A program made the position numbers and the translations under genes. Shown here one piece after another: positions 34,690-47,885 of a stretch of 64,000 nt of DNA. Numbering within the stretch: position 1 is the first letter of the stretch; every line of letters begins with the position of its first letter. The notes under the pieces are model-generated. The model saw only the letters and a program-made list of their open reading frames with translations, had not been told where the DNA came from and did no database searches. The stretch is from Primulina eburnea (lineage: Eukaryota; Streptophyta; Magnoliopsida; Lamiales; Gesneriaceae), in NCBI RefSeq assembly GCF_022965805.1, contig NW_027331385.1, positions 1 through 64,000 of the forward strand, written 5' to 3'.

Positions 34690-37600
34690 ATGCCTCCGAG
34701 AAGAATGCCAGAACAAGGGAGTACCTCGAATCCTCCCATGGATGTGACACCTACAGCAATGGAGAAATTGCTGAAAAGGTTCAATCATTTCATCCACCGA
34801 CTTTGAAAGGTACGGAGAATTCCGTGGAATGTGAAAGTTGGTTGGACGACATTGAATCACTGTTTGAATCTTTGGAGTATACTGAGGAAAAGAGGGTGAA
34901 ACTGATAATACACCAGTTGCATGACGTTGCTAAACACTGGTGGATCACGACTAGAAGGGCATTGGAACAACGAGGTACGGCCATTACCTGGAATGTGTTT
35001 AAGACTGAATTTTATCTACGGTTCTTTCCAGTATCTTATAGGTAGGACAAGGGAGCCGAATTTGCAAACTTGAAACAAGGCCAGTTAAACATTGAGGACT
35101 ATGTGGCTAAGTTTTCGACATTGCTCCGATTTGCTCCTCATGTGGCGGGGTGTGATGAGGCCGTTGCAGACCAGTTTATAAATGGCCTAAATCCTGAAAT
35201 TTTCACTTTGGTGAACACCGGGAGGCCCAATAATTTCACCGATGCCCTGAACAGAGCCAAGGGAGCCGAGGCAGGCCTGATGAGGCAGAGAGAGGCTTCG
35301 TTTGTGCTTCCAGTACCGGGACCACAACCACCTCCTAGATTTGAAGGTGGCAGCAGCGGTAGCGGAAAGAAGGATTTCTTGAAGGCTAGAGGGAAGCAAT
35401 TCAAGAAATCAGGGACTACCTCGTCCAGTTCGAGTGGCTCTAGACAGACCGGTCAGAGCCAGAGCTATGCAGGACCGTACTGTGGTACTTGTGGAGGGAG
35501 GCATTCCACAGATCAGTGCCGAGGAGTGAGTGGCAGCTGTCGTATTTGTGGACAGCAAGGACACTTTGCTCGAGTGTGTCCCCAGAGGAGTGCCCAGGGA
35601 TCACAGGCAGCTGAGTCATCGGGATCAGTAGCTCAGGTAGGTAGACGACCGTCTGCCGTGCATACTTTTCAGCCAGTACCGTCTACTCTGTCACAGCAGA
35701 GGCCAGGAGGGGGCCAGACCGCGAGCCAGCCTCCTAGACAGCAGGCCCGATTTTTTGCTTTGACTGAGGAGCAGGCACAGGATGCACCTGACGATGTAGT
35801 TGCAGGTAACTGTTTTATTTCTGGTTATCCTGCATATGTATTGATTGATACTGGTGCATCGCATACTTTTATTTCTGAGAGGTTTGCATTGAGTCGTGCA
35901 TTACCAATTGAGTCATTGTCTGCGGTAGTGTCTGTTTCTTCTCCGTTAGGAACAGGTGTGATATCAGTGAAATCTGTGAAACCTTGTATACTGCAGTACG
36001 ATGGACATACGATTGAGCTAGACTGTATTGTGCTTGGTTTATCTGATTTTGATTGCATTATCGGTATCGATATGTTGGCCAAGTACCGAGCTACAGTTGA
36101 TTGTTTCCACAAGATAGTTCGATTCAGACCTGAGATGGCTGAAGAGTGGAAATTTTATGGTAAGGGTTCTCGTGCTAGAATTCCTTTGATATCTGCAATG
36201 AATATGACACGATTATTGCAGAAAGGAGCAGATGGATTCCTGGTATATTCAGTTGATTTACTGAAATCGAGCCCATCATTGGCGGATTTGCCAGTGGTGT
36301 GTGAATTTGCTGATGTCTTTCCAGATGAGATTCCTGGATTGCCTCCGATTCGAGAGATAGACTTCAGCATTGAGTTAATGCCAGGAACAATTCCGATTTC
36401 AAGATCTCCTTACAGGATGGCACCGATCGAGTTGAAAGAATTGAAAGAACAGTTGGAGGATTTACTGGCCAAGGGATATATCAGACCGAGTGTATCTCCT
36501 TGGGGTGCTCCAGTACTGTTCGTGAGAAAGAAGGATGGGTCGATGAGACTTTGTATCGATTATCGGCAACTGAACAAGGCAACGGTAAAGAATAAATATC
36601 CATTGCCTCGTATTGATGATATATTGAAATATTCAAAGAATATGATTGAACATGCTAATCATCTGAGGACTGTGTTAAGAATTTTGAGGGCAGAGAAACT
36701 GTATGCTAAATTGTCGAAATGCGAGTTTTGGCTGAAACAGGTTGTGTTTCTGGGTCACATTATATCGGGAGACGGTATATCAGTTGATCCCAGTAAGGTT
36801 GAAGCCGTGATTAGTTTGCCGAGACCTACATCTGTACCAGAAATTCGCAGTTTTATGGGTTTGGCAGGATATTATCGCCGATTCATTAAAGATTTTTCGA
36901 GTATTGCCAAACCGATTACGCAGTTAACCCAGAAGAATGCTCCGTTTGTTTGGTCAGAAGACTGTGAATCCAGTTTTCTTGGGTTAAAGAAGAGATTGAC
37001 CAGTGCGCCTGTGTTGACGATTCCTTCAGGTACTGGTGATTTTGTGGTTTATTGTGATGCATCTCATAGAGGACTGGGATGTATACTGATGCAGCGGGGG
37101 CATGTGATTGCTTATGCCTCGAGACAGCTGAAACCCCATGAAACTCGTTATCCAATTCATGATCTTGAATTGGCAGCCATAGTCTTTGCATTGAAGATAT
37201 GGCGACATTACCTCTACGGTGAGAAATTTGAAATATATTCTGATCACAAGAGCTTGAAATATTTATTTTCGCAATCTGAATTGAATATGAGACAGCGAAG
37301 ATGGCTGGATTTACTGAAAGACTTTGATTGTGAAATCAAGTATTATCCAAGGAAGTCCAATGCAGCAGCTGATGCACTGAGTCGAAAGGTATGTGCACTA
37401 TCCTTATCGGCGATTGGTGTATCGAATTTGATTGAAGACTGCTGTTTGTCTAGATTAATATTTGAGACAGATCGTCAGCCTCTGAGATTGTGTGCTGTTC
37501 GAGCTGAACCAGAGCTGCTTTTGAAAATTAAAACAGCTCAGAAAGTTAATCAGAATGTACAGAATTCGATTGCGATGGTCAGAACTGGACATCAATCGGA

Positions 37601-38938
37601 ATATCAGATTCGTCACAATGTCTTGTATGTGAATAATCGTATTGTTGTGCCACATGTTTCAGAATTGAGACAGCGAATACTGACAGAAGCGCACAACAGT
37701 CGTTTTAGCATTCATCCTGGTGGCAGGAAAATGTATAATGATTTAAAGACACAGTATTGGTGGAAACAGATGAAATCTGATGTGACTGAATTTGTAGCCA
37801 AGTGTCTGAATTGCCAACAGGTGAAAGCTGAAAGAAAGAAACCAGGAGGATTGTTGCGGAGTTTGTCCATTCCTGAATGGAAATGGGATCACATTTCCAG
37901 GGATTTTGTGACACAGTTGCCGAGATCCTCCCGAGGTTGTGATGCGATTTGGGTCGTGATTGATCGATTGACCAAATCTGCATGTTTTATTCCATACAAG
38001 AAGACATATAGATATGATCAGATGGCCGATGTTTATGTCCGAGAAGTGATTAGATTGCACGGAGTGCCGAAGTCGATTGTTTCAGATCGTGATCCTCGAT
38101 TCACTTCGCACTTCTGGCAGAGTTTACAGCAGGCTCTAGGTACGAAGTTACATCTGAGTACCGCATATCATCCACAGACCGATGGACAGTCAGAGCGGAC
38201 TATCCAGACACTAGAGGATATGCTGAGAGCCGTAGTGCTTGATTTTAGTGCTAGCTGGCAAGATGCATTGCCACTTTGTGAGTTTTCGTACAACAATAGC
38301 TATCAAACGAGTATTGAGATGGCTCCATTCGAAGCGTTGTACGGAAAGAAGTGTCGATCCCCATTATATTGGGATGATATCTCTGAAGTTCCTGAGACTG
38401 GACCTGATATGATCAGAGATATGACTGAGAAAGTTAAGTTAATTCAGAAGAAAATGAAGGCAGCTCAGGACCGACAAGCCAAATATGCCAACCTCAGACG
38501 ACGACCGTTGGTATTTGAGGTAGGAGACCGAGTATTCCTGAAAATTTCTCCTTTCAGAGGTGTTGTCAGATTCGGCAAGAAAGGGAAATTGTCTCCAAGA
38601 TATGTGGGTCCTTATGAAATTCTCGAAAAGATAGGAGATCGTGCCTATCGACTTGCTTTGCCGCCTTCATTGTCAGGAATACATGATGTGTTTCATGTAT
38701 CGATGCTGCGGAAATATCTCCCTGATGACTCGCACGTGATTCAACCAGACGAGACTGAGCTGGACGAGACATTGAGTTATGTCAAGAAACCGATCCGGAT
38801 TATCGATCGTAAAGAAAAACAGCTCAGAACGAAAATGATTCCCCTTGTGAAAGTTCAATGGACTCGTCATGGTGTTGAAGAAGCCACTGGGAGACGGAAT
38901 CAGATATGAGACAGGAATTCCCAGCATTGTTTACTTGA
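34690..38938 (+). pseudogene. gag-pol: Element C gag-pol (multiply broken)
   Basis: Starts MPPRRMPEQGS at 34690. A base is missing near 34783 (CC to C relative to the RFQSFHPP reading of B), shifting the frame. The gag core then reads from 34803 (ENSVECESWLDDIESLFESL) to a TAG at 35043-35045 where B has Lys. From 35046 the frame is open to 38909: gag end, CCHC zinc knuckle ([14 protein letters not shown]), protease DTG, RT N-part, RNase H ([10 protein letters not shown]), integrase zinc domain, and a triad with Asp in SRDF (Met to Arg beside it), SDRD and DGQSE. In RT about 240 bp are missing between PRIDD and FIDD, joined at attgatgat (36612-36620), so the first catalytic Asp region and most of the palm are gone while the frame is kept. 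Near 38890 one T is lost in the EEATWE region, which alters the last residues. Not functional. Confidence 0.92.
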
Positions 38939-38996
38939 TGAAAAATTCCTTATACAGTTTTGTATATACTCCCGTTTGATATGATTGATTGCTTAT

Positions 38997-39014
38997 GATT
39001 TCGAGGACGAAATC
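38997..39014 (+). promoter_or_regulatory. Stem-loop upstream of element C polypurine tract
   Basis: Stem GATTTCG/CGAAATC with loop AGGA, 6 bp before the PPT. Third member of the covarying set at 31923 and 28682. Confidence 0.7.
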
Positions 39015-39020
39015 GTATCT

Positions 39021-39034
39021 TAGGGGGGGAGGAA
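39021..39034 (+). other. Element C polypurine tract
   Basis: taggggggaggaa-type purine run directly before the second LTR. Confidence 0.88.
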
Positions 39035-40903
39035 TGTAATGCCTGGAAATTTAATTCTAATAATCGGTAATTATTGATTTATAATTTGATATGATTACGA
39101 AAGGATTAATCGGGACACGAAATAAGAGTACACATGACTTGGGTAAGTTTCGGACAGAACTGTTGGCGCCCGAGCGGTAGAAAATGACCGCCGAGCGCCA
39201 TTGTGCAACAAGAGTATGCTCCGGGCAGAGGAGGTGGCGCCCGGGCGGATAGTTTATGACCGCCCGAGCGCCAACGCAGATGTATGCGGACAGAATCCTT
39301 CGCGCCCGGGCGGTAGATTTTAACCGCCCGAGCGCGAGACGTGTAATATGAGAATTAAGCCACTTGGCTTGAGGCATGCGCGAGGTGTATATATATATAT
39401 ATATATACATGCAAGACATTTCCTAAGAAATCAGAATCGAGAGAAGAGGGTCAAGGAAAGTTGTTGAAAATCCTTACGCCTTTTCTGAGGAATCTGTCCG
39501 TCTGATTTTGAATCCGACTTCGGTACCGAGTTCCTAGCGACGTAGGTTACACTTTGACGTAAGTTTTGCTACGTTTTGACATGCTTTGAAATTATGCTAT
39601 TGTCAGAATTGAATGGAATTCATATATGATGTTCTTGACATATTAGACATCGTAGAATCGAAGTCAGATTAAGAAACAGACTGATTATGGAATTGTTATG
39701 AATTTTCTGGTGTATATTGATTTATACTGGACAGATTTGAATTATGACGGGATTACGGATTGTATTGGATATGAGTTATAGATTGTAACTGTTATCTGTT
39801 GAATTGGTATTGACGGGGATATTGAAATTGTACCGTTATACCGTTGATTTGAATTAAATCCAGATTCATCAGATTGTTATTGAGTTGAACGGTATATTGA
39901 CATGAGATTATTGATATTGTCATTGCCGGACAGGCTGTGAGTTCAGGACTTCGACTGCACCAGAAACCAACGAAAGAAAGGTATAAGTCAATGTGGTATT
40001 GGGAGATGGACTTGAGTCGGTTTGGACTTGAGTTTCCCTAAATCACATACTTTACTTTATTGCATTGATATTTGCATTGAATTGATGATATACTTGTTCT
40101 CTTGATTTTAGATGACAGTTATTAGACGAGTTATCTTGTGATAGAAGTGCCGGATAGTGGTGGTATCGCCACGGCACATTGCACGATGTCTCAAGATAGG
40201 ATTTAGTGATTGAGTTACAGTCCATGACGGATAGGTCAGGACACCGGATGTTTGGTTATATCGAGTAATAGGAAATGGGAATTCGTCTATTACGGAATTC
40301 GATATAGGAATACCAGGATATTGGTTATATCGAGTAATAGGAATACGGTTCCTTCTATTACGGAATTCGATATAGGAATACCACATCTGGAAATCGGGAT
40401 CCCTAGACTAGGATTGAGTCTAGTCTGAATTATGAGTAATGTCGACAGTTTGATTTGATATTGTTTATGTTTCAGATTTGGATACATATTCATGTTACCT
40501 GATTACATGCTTTATATCCGTTTGTATGATTGCATGTTTCATTGATTTATACTGGGATTTATTCTCACCGGAGTTATCCGGCTGTTGTCTTGTTTGTATG
40601 TGTACTTGACAACAGGTGGGATAGGTCCAGGGTCGAGGAGATGAAGAGCTAGATCGTGATTAGAGTGGTGACACCGGACTTGGACTAGATGTAGGGTTGA
40701 ACACTTGACTTTAGTTTGTAAACCCTAGTTTGAATAAATGTTTATGATACAGGACTTGTATTTTATATATACTGATATGTATATATGTCTTGATTTCACT
40801 ACGTTCCGCATTTTTAAAAAGAAAAAAATTTTAGACCCTGTTTTTAATTGATTAATTAGTCCCAATTATGATTAAGAACTTGATTAGCGTCCGGGTCCCC
40901 ACA
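39035..40903 (+). repeat. Element C second (3') LTR
   Basis: 1869 bp. Relative to the first LTR it has one more TA unit (39388-39407) and 31 bp more in a region around 40303-40335 of short repeats of the type gatataggaatacc and cgagtaataggaat. Hairpins corresponding to 32791-32963 begin at 39164; stem-loop at 40568-40581. Confidence 0.94.
39164..39336. promoter_or_regulatory. Three GC-rich hairpins in C second LTR
   Basis: Same three inverted repeats as in the first LTR at an offset of 6373 bp, without a difference that I could see. Confidence 0.65.
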
Positions 40904-40908
40904 GATAT
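40904..40908. other. Target-site duplication of element C, right copy
   Basis: gatat after C's terminal ccccaca, followed by the rest of A's LTR (agagttgatattgg). Confidence 0.9.
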
Positions 40909-41792
40909 AGAGTTGATATTGGTATTATTTATGGATTATTGTTGTAGGTGGTGACCAAGAGCTAAGTTTGAGGTGTTCTATTGGTTTGTAAGTGGAATTT
41001 CATCCTTTTGCTCACATGATATTATATGTATTGTGTTTTAAAGATTTTAAAGTGATATTCCCTTCCATTGATCCATTGTTATGTATTGATTTCATTGATT
41101 ATCTATTGGAGGTATTGTATATCTCACTATTGTTAAAAGGGAATACAAGAGAAAAGATAGAGATTGCGAAACGACGGCTTTAAATGATATTCAGAGTTCA
41201 AATATTTTATTGGATTGATTAATCATAGTCAGAGCATTGCATGCAATTAGATGATCATCGACCATAGGCTTTTATCCCCTCACAGTTATCGATTTATATC
41301 GATGGGATATTTGCCACCACAGACAGAGATACTATTGATATCAATCCAACCATAGAAAAGAGAATACCATCGTATTGCTATCTATTGCTATGTTATTGCT
41401 ACAGTTATTGCTACAGTATTCATGTTTCAGAGTTGATGGTATTTATGATTTTAAAGTCATGTTTTACAGAATATACTATGTATCATAGTTATGTAAGAGT
41501 TCCACTTGCTGAGATTTATTCTCATTTCAGTTTACTCATGTGATGCAGATCAGAGTGGAGGCCCTGGACGTTGACTGTGGATAGGGGTCATATGCATGCA
41601 CCGTTGGAAGGAAGATTTTGACATGATCATAAGAATGATATTTTGTATTTTGTTATGTCATTTAAATGATCATGTATTGCTATTTTGTAAACATTTTTAT
41701 GAAATGTATTTTTGAAACTCCTTCCATATTTTAAAAAAAAACCTTTATTTCCGCTGTATTATTTTTTTATTGTTACGGGTCAGGGTGTCACA
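40909..41792 (+). repeat. Element A 3' LTR, right fragment
   Basis: Remaining 884 bp of A's 3' LTR, matching about 17957-18840 and ending gggtgtcaca. With the left fragment it totals 1587 bp. Differences from the 5' LTR include a 2-bp deletion in a T run near 41214 and scattered substitutions. Confidence 0.95.
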
Positions 41793-41797
41793 TTATA
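41793..41797. other. Target-site duplication of element A, right copy
   Basis: Second copy of ttata. Removing A and one copy restores an uninterrupted 364-bp monomer. Confidence 0.95.
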
Positions 41798-42422
41798 GCT
41801 TGTCATAAAACCGATGATTCTTCAAACATTGCGGATTTGTTCTTTAGAGAAGTTGCTAGGTTGCATGGAATGCCTAGGACTATTATTTCTGGTCGCGATG
41901 TTAAATTCTTTAGTTACTTTTGGAAGACTTTATGGACTAAACTTGGCACAAAATTGTTGATTTCTACTACTTGTCATCCTCAAACGGATGGACAAACTGA
42001 AGTTGTCAATAGAACTTTGGGAACACTTTTGCGTGCTATTATTAAAAAGAACTTGGATTGACATTTCTATGGACTTATTTTGGGGTTGCCTAGGACTAAG
42101 AAGGGGAGGGATTCTATTTTTGTTGTTGTGGATAGATTCTCTAAGATGGCACATTTTATAGCTTGTCATAAAACCGATGATGCTTCAAACATTGCGGATT
42201 TGTTCTTTAGAGAAGTCGTTAGGTTGCATGGAATGCCTAGGACTATTGTTTCTGGTCGCGATGTTAAATTCTTGAGTTACTTTTGGAATACTTTATGGGC
42301 TAAACTTGGCACAAAATTGTTGTTTTCTACTACTTGTCATCCTCAAACGGATGGACAAACTGAAGTTGTCAATAGAACTTTGGGAACACTTTTGCGTGCT
42401 ATTATTAAAAAGAACTTGGATT

Positions 42423-45335
42423 GACATTTCTATGGACTTTATTTTGGGGTTGCCTAGGACTAAAAAGGGGATGTATTCTATTTTTGTTGTTGTGGATAGA
42501 TTCTCTAAGATGGCACATTTTATAGCTTGTTATAAAACCGATGATGCTTCAAACATTGCGGATTTGTTCTTTAGAGAAGTCGCTAGGTTGCATGGAATGC
42601 TTAGGACAATTGTTTCTGGTCGCGATGTTAAATTTTTGAGTTACTTTTGGAATACTTTATGGGCTAAACTTGGCACAAAATTGTTGTTTTCTACTACTTT
42701 TCATCCTCAAACGGATGTACAAACTGAAGTTGTCAATAGAACTTTGGGAAAACTTTTGCGTGCTATTCTTAAAAAGAACTTGGATTGACATTTCTATGGA
42801 CTTTATTTTGGGGTTGCCTAGGACTAAGAAGGGGATGGATTCTATTTTTGTTGTTGTGGATAGATTCTCTAAGATGGCACATTTTATAGCTTGTTATAAA
42901 ACCGATGATGCTTCAAACATTGCGGATTTTTTCTTTAGAGAAGTCGTTAGGTTGCATGACATGCCTAGGAATATTGTTTCTGGTCGCGATGTTGAATTTT
43001 TGAGTTACTTTTGGAATACTTTATGGGCTAAACTTGGCACAAAATTGTTGTTTTCTACTATTTGTCATCCTCAAACGGATGGACAAACTGAAGTTTTCAA
43101 TAGAACTTTGGGAACACTTTTGCGTGCTATTCTTAAAAAGAACTAGGATTGACATTTTGATGGACTTTATTTTGGGGTTGCCGAGGACTAAGAAGGGGAG
43201 TGATTTTATTTTTGTTGTTGTGGATAGATTCTCTAAGATGACACATTTTATAGCTTGTCATAAAACCGATGATGCTTCAAACATTGCGGATTTGTTCTTT
43301 AGAGAAGTCGTTAGGTTGCATGGCATGCCTAGGACTATTATTTCTGGTCGCGATGTTAAATTCTTTAGTTACTTTTGGAAGACTTTATGGGCTAAACTTG
43401 GCACAAAATTGTTGATTTCTACTACTTGTCATCCTCAAACGGATGGACAAACTGAAGTTGTCAATAGAACTTTGGGAACACTTTTGCGTGCTATTATTAA
43501 AAAGAACTTGGATTAACATTTCTATGGACTTTATTTTGGGGTTGCCTAGGACTAAGAAGGGGAGGGATTCTATTTTTGTTGTTGTGGATAGATTCTCTAA
43601 GATGGCACATTTTATAGCTTGTCATAAAACCGATGATGCTTCAAACATTGCGGATTTGTACTTTAGTGAAGTCGCTAGGTTGCATGAAATGCCTAGGACT
43701 ATTGTTTCTGGTCGCGATGTTAAATTCTTGAGTTACTTTTGGAATACTTTATGGGCTAAACTTGGCACAAAATTGTTGTTTTCTACTACTTGTCATCCTC
43801 AAACGGATGGACAAACTGAAGTTGTCAATAGAACTTTGGGAACACTTTTGCGTGCTATTATTAAAAAGAACTTGTATTGACATTTCTATGGACTTTATTT
43901 TGGGGTTGCCTAGGACTAAAAAGGGGATGTATTCTATTTTTGTTGTTGTGGATAGATTCTCTAAGATGGCACATTTTATAGCTTGTTATAAAACCGATGA
44001 TGCTTCAAACATTGCGGATTTGTTCTTTAGAGAAGTCGCTAGGTTGCATGGAATGCTTAGGACAATTGTTTCTGGTCGCGATGTTAAATTTTTGAGTTAC
44101 TTTTGGAATACTTTATGGGCTAAACTTGGCACAAAATTGTTGTTTTCTACTACTTTTCATCCTCAAACGGATGTACAAACTGAAGTTGTCAATAGAACTT
44201 TGGGAAAACTTTTGCGTGCTATTCTTAAAAAGAACTTGGATTGACATTTCTATGGACTTTATTTTGGGGTTGCCTAGGACTAAGAAGGGGATGGATTCTA
44301 TTTTTGTTGTTGTGGATAGATTCTCTAAGATGGCACATTTTATAGCTTGTTATAAAACCGATGATGCTTCAAACATTGCGGATTTTTTCTTTAGAGAAGT
44401 CGTTAGGTTGCATGGCATGCCTAGGAATATTGTTTCTGGTCGCGATGTTAAATTTTTGAGTTACTTTTGGAATACTTTATGGGCTAAACTTGGCACAAAA
44501 TTGTTGTTTTCTACTATTTGTCATCCTCAAACGGATGGACAAACTGAAGTTTTCAATAGAACTTTGGGAACACTTTTGCGTGCTATTCTTAAAAAGAACT
44601 AGGATTGACATTTTGATGGGCTTTATTTTGGGGTTGCCGAGGACTAAGAAGGGGAGTGATTTTATTTTTGTTGTTGTGGATAGATTCTCTAAGATGACAC
44701 ATTTTATAGCTTGTCATAAAACCGATGATGCTTCAAACATTCCGGATTTGTTCTTTAGAGAAGTCGTTAGGTTGCATGGCATGCCTAGGACTATTATTTC
44801 TGGTCGCGATGTTAAATTCTTTAGTTACTTTTGGAAGACATTATGGGCTAAACTTGGCACAAAATTGTTGATTTCTACTACTTGTCATCCTCAAACGGAT
44901 GGACAAACTGAAGTTGTCAATAGAACTTTGGGAACACTTTTGCGTGCTATTATTAAAAAGAACTTGGATTGACATTTTTATGGACTTTATTTTTGGGGTT
45001 GCCTAGGACTAAGAAGGGGAGGGATTCTATTTTTGTTGTTGTGGATAGATTCTCTAAGATGGCACATTTTATAGCTTGTCATAAAACCGATGATGCTTCA
45101 AACATTGCGGATTTGTACTTTAGAGAAGTCGCTAGGTTGCATGAAATGCCTAGGACTATTGTTTCTGGTCGCGATGTTAAATTCTTGAGTTACTTTTGGA
45201 ATACTTTATGGGCTAAACTTGGCACAAAATTGTTGTTTTCTACTACTTGTCATCCTCAAACGGATGGACAAACTGAAGTTGTCAATAGAACTTTGGGAAC
45301 ACTTTTGCGTGCTATTATTAAAAAGAACTTGGATT
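42423..45335 (+). repeat. Two tetramer higher-order repeats (about 1456 bp each)
   Basis: Monomers 42423-43878 and 43879-45335 form two tetramers in the order MYS, MDS, SDF, RDS. Private variants recur at a 1456-bp distance: [18 protein letters not shown], the in-frame stop aactaggattgac at 43143 and 44599, and [12 protein letters not shown]. The second copy carries one extra T (ttatttttgggg near 44990), so its last monomer is 365 bp. Confidence 0.85.
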
Positions 45336-46792
45336 GACATTTCTATGGACTTTATTTTGGGGTTGCCTAGGACTAAGAAGGGGAGGGATTCTATTTTGGT
45401 TGTTGTGGATAGATTCTCTAAGACGGCCCATTTTATAGCTTGTCATAAAACCGATGATGCTTCAAACATTGCGGATTTGTTCTTTAGAGAAGTCGCTAGG
45501 TTGCATGGAATGCTTATGACTATTGTTTCTGGTCGCGATGTTAAATTTATTGAGTTGCTTTTGGAATACTTTATGGGCTAAACTTGGCACAAAATTGTTG
45601 TTTTCTACTACTTGTCATCCTCAAACGGATGGACAAACTCAAATTTTCAATAGAACTTTGGGAACACTTTTGCGTGCTATTCTTAAAAAGAACTTGGATT
45701 GACATTTCTATGGACTTTATTTTGGGGTTGCCTAGGACTAAGAAGGGGATGGATTCTATTTTTGTTGTTGTGGATAGATTCTCTAAGATGGCACATTTTA
45801 TAGCTTGTTATAAAACCGATGATGCTTCAATCATTGCGGATTTTTTCTTTAGAGAAGTCGTTAGGTTGCATGGCATGCCTAGGAATATTGTTTCTGGTCG
45901 CGATGTTAAATTTTTGAGTTACTTTTGGAATACTTTATGGGCTAAACTTGACACAAAATTGTTGTTTTCTACTACCTGTCATCCTCAAACGGATGGACAA
46001 ACTGAAGTTGTCAATAGAACTTTGAGAAAACTTTTGCGTGCTATTCTTAAAAAGAACTTGGATTGACATTTCTATGGACTTTATTTTGGGGTTGCCTAAG
46101 ACTAAGAAGGGGAGGGATTCTATTTTTCTTGTTGTGGATAGATTCTCTAAGATGGCACATTTTATAGCTTGTTATAAAACCGATGATGCTTCAAACATTG
46201 CGGATTTTTTCTTTAGAGAAGTCGTTATGTTGCATGGCATGCCTAGGACTATTGTTTCTGGTCGCGATGTTAAATTTTTGAGTTACTTTTGGAATACTTT
46301 ATGGGCTAAACTTGGCACAAAATTGTTGTTTTCTACTACTTGTCATCCTCAAACGGATGGACAAACTGAAGTTGTCAATAGAACTTTGAGAACACTTTTG
46401 CGTGATATTCTTAAAAAGAACTTGGATTGACATTTCTATGGACTTTATTTTGGGGTTGCCTAGGACTAAGAAGGGGAGGGATTCTATTTTTGTTGTTGTG
46501 GATAGATTCTCTAAGATGGCACATTTTATAGCTTGTCATAAAACAGATGATGCTTCAAACATTGCAGATTTGTTCTTTAGAGAAGTCGCTAGGTTGCATG
46601 GCATGCCTAGGACTATTATTTCTGGTCGCGATGTTAAATTATTTAGTTACTTTTGGAATACTTTATGGGCTAAACTTGGCACAAAATTGTTGATTTCTAC
46701 TACTTGTCATCCTCAAACGAATGGACAAAATGAAGTTGTCAATAGAACTTTGGGAACACTTTTGCGTGCTATTATTAAAAAGAACTTGGATT

Positions 46793-47885
46793 GACATTTC
46801 TATGGACTTTATTTTGGGGTTGCCTAGGACTAAGAAGGGGAGGGATTCTATTTTTGTTGTTGTGGACAGATTCTCTAAGATGGCACATTTTATAGCTTGT
46901 CATAAAACCGATGATGCTTCAAACATTGCGGATTTGTTCTTTAGAGAAGTCGCTAGGTTGCATTGAATGCCTAGGACTATTGTTTCTGGTCGCGATGTTA
47001 AATTTTTTAGTTACTTTTGGAATACTTTATGGGCTAAACTTGGCACAAAATTGTTGTTTTCTACTACTTGTCATCTTCAAACAGATGGACAAACTGAAGT
47101 TGTCAATAGAACTTTGGGAACACTTTTGCGTGCTATTCTTAAAAAGAACTTGAATTGACATTTCTATGGACTTTATTTTGGGGTTTCCTAGGACTAAGAA
47201 GGGGATGGATTCTATTTTTGTTGTTGTGGATAGATTCTCTAAGATGGCACATTTTATAGCTTGTTATAAAACCGATGATGCTTCAAACATTGCGGATTTT
47301 TTGTTTAGAGAAGTCGTTAGGTTGCATGGCATGCCTAGGACTATTGTTTCTGGTCGCGATGTTAAATTCTTGAGTTACTTTTGGAAGACTTTATGGGCTA
47401 AACTTGGCACAAAATTGTTGTTTTCTACTACTTGTCATCCTCAAACGGATGGACAAACTGAAGTTTTCAATAGAACTTTGGGAACACTTTTGCGTGCTAT
47501 TCTTAAAAAGAACTTGGATTGACATTTTGATGGACTTTATTTTGGGGTTGCCGAGGACTAAGAAGGGGAGTGATTTTATTTTTGTTGTTGTGGATAGATT
47601 CTCTAAGATGACACATTTTATAGCTTGTCATAAAACCGATGATGCTTCAAACATTGCGGTTTTGTTCTTTAGAGAAGTCGTTAGGTTGCATGGCATGCCT
47701 AGGACTATTATTTCTGGTCGCGATGTTAAATTCTTTAGTTACTTTTGGAAGTACTTTATGGACTAAACTTGGCACAAAATTGTTGATTTCTACTACTTGT
47801 CATCCTCAAACGGATGGACAAACTGAAGTTGTCAATAGAACTTTGGGAACACTTTTGCGTGCTATTATTAAAAAGAACTTGGATT
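46793..47885 (+). repeat. Divergent three-monomer segment left of the core
   Basis: Three monomers with rare variants: a stop after LH, cttcaaacagatgg, aacttgaattgac, gattttttgttt and attgcggttttg. The same set in the same order is found 13835 bp downstream (60628-61719), on the other side of the homogeneous core. Confidence 0.8.

Larger units (their letters stand above)
32662..40903 (+). mobile_element. Element C: rearranged Ty3/gypsy chromovirus nested in A 3' LTR
   Basis: LTR element of 8242 bp with LTRs of 1836 bp (32662-34497) and 1869 bp (39035-40903). They differ by about 14 substitutions, one (TA) unit and a 31-bp indel. Gag-pol is related to B's. Unusually, the first LTR is followed not by a primer-binding site but by 16 bp of element A's LTR and then a 21-bp piece of C's own LTR. 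Gag-pol is heavily damaged. It cannot be autonomous. Confidence 0.92.
17229..41792 (+). mobile_element. Element A: Ty3/gypsy chromovirus (Tekay/Del-like), host of the nest
   Basis: LTR retrotransposon with TG...CA ends: 5' LTR 17229-18840, primer-binding site 18846-18857, gag-pol in two pieces (18976-22019 and 30540-31963), polypurine tract 31946-31958, 3' LTR in two pieces (31959-32661 and 40909-41792). It is interrupted twice, by B in pol and by C in the 3' LTR. Without B and C it is about 7.8 kb. The LTRs (1612 and 1587 bp) differ by about 16 substitutions plus a 23-bp and a 2-bp indel, so it is young. Domain order PR-RT-RH-IN with a chromodomain-like C-terminus is the chromovirus layout; assignment to Tekay/Del rests on the C-terminal pattern VKVLWRN...EEATWE. 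Confidence 0.93.
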
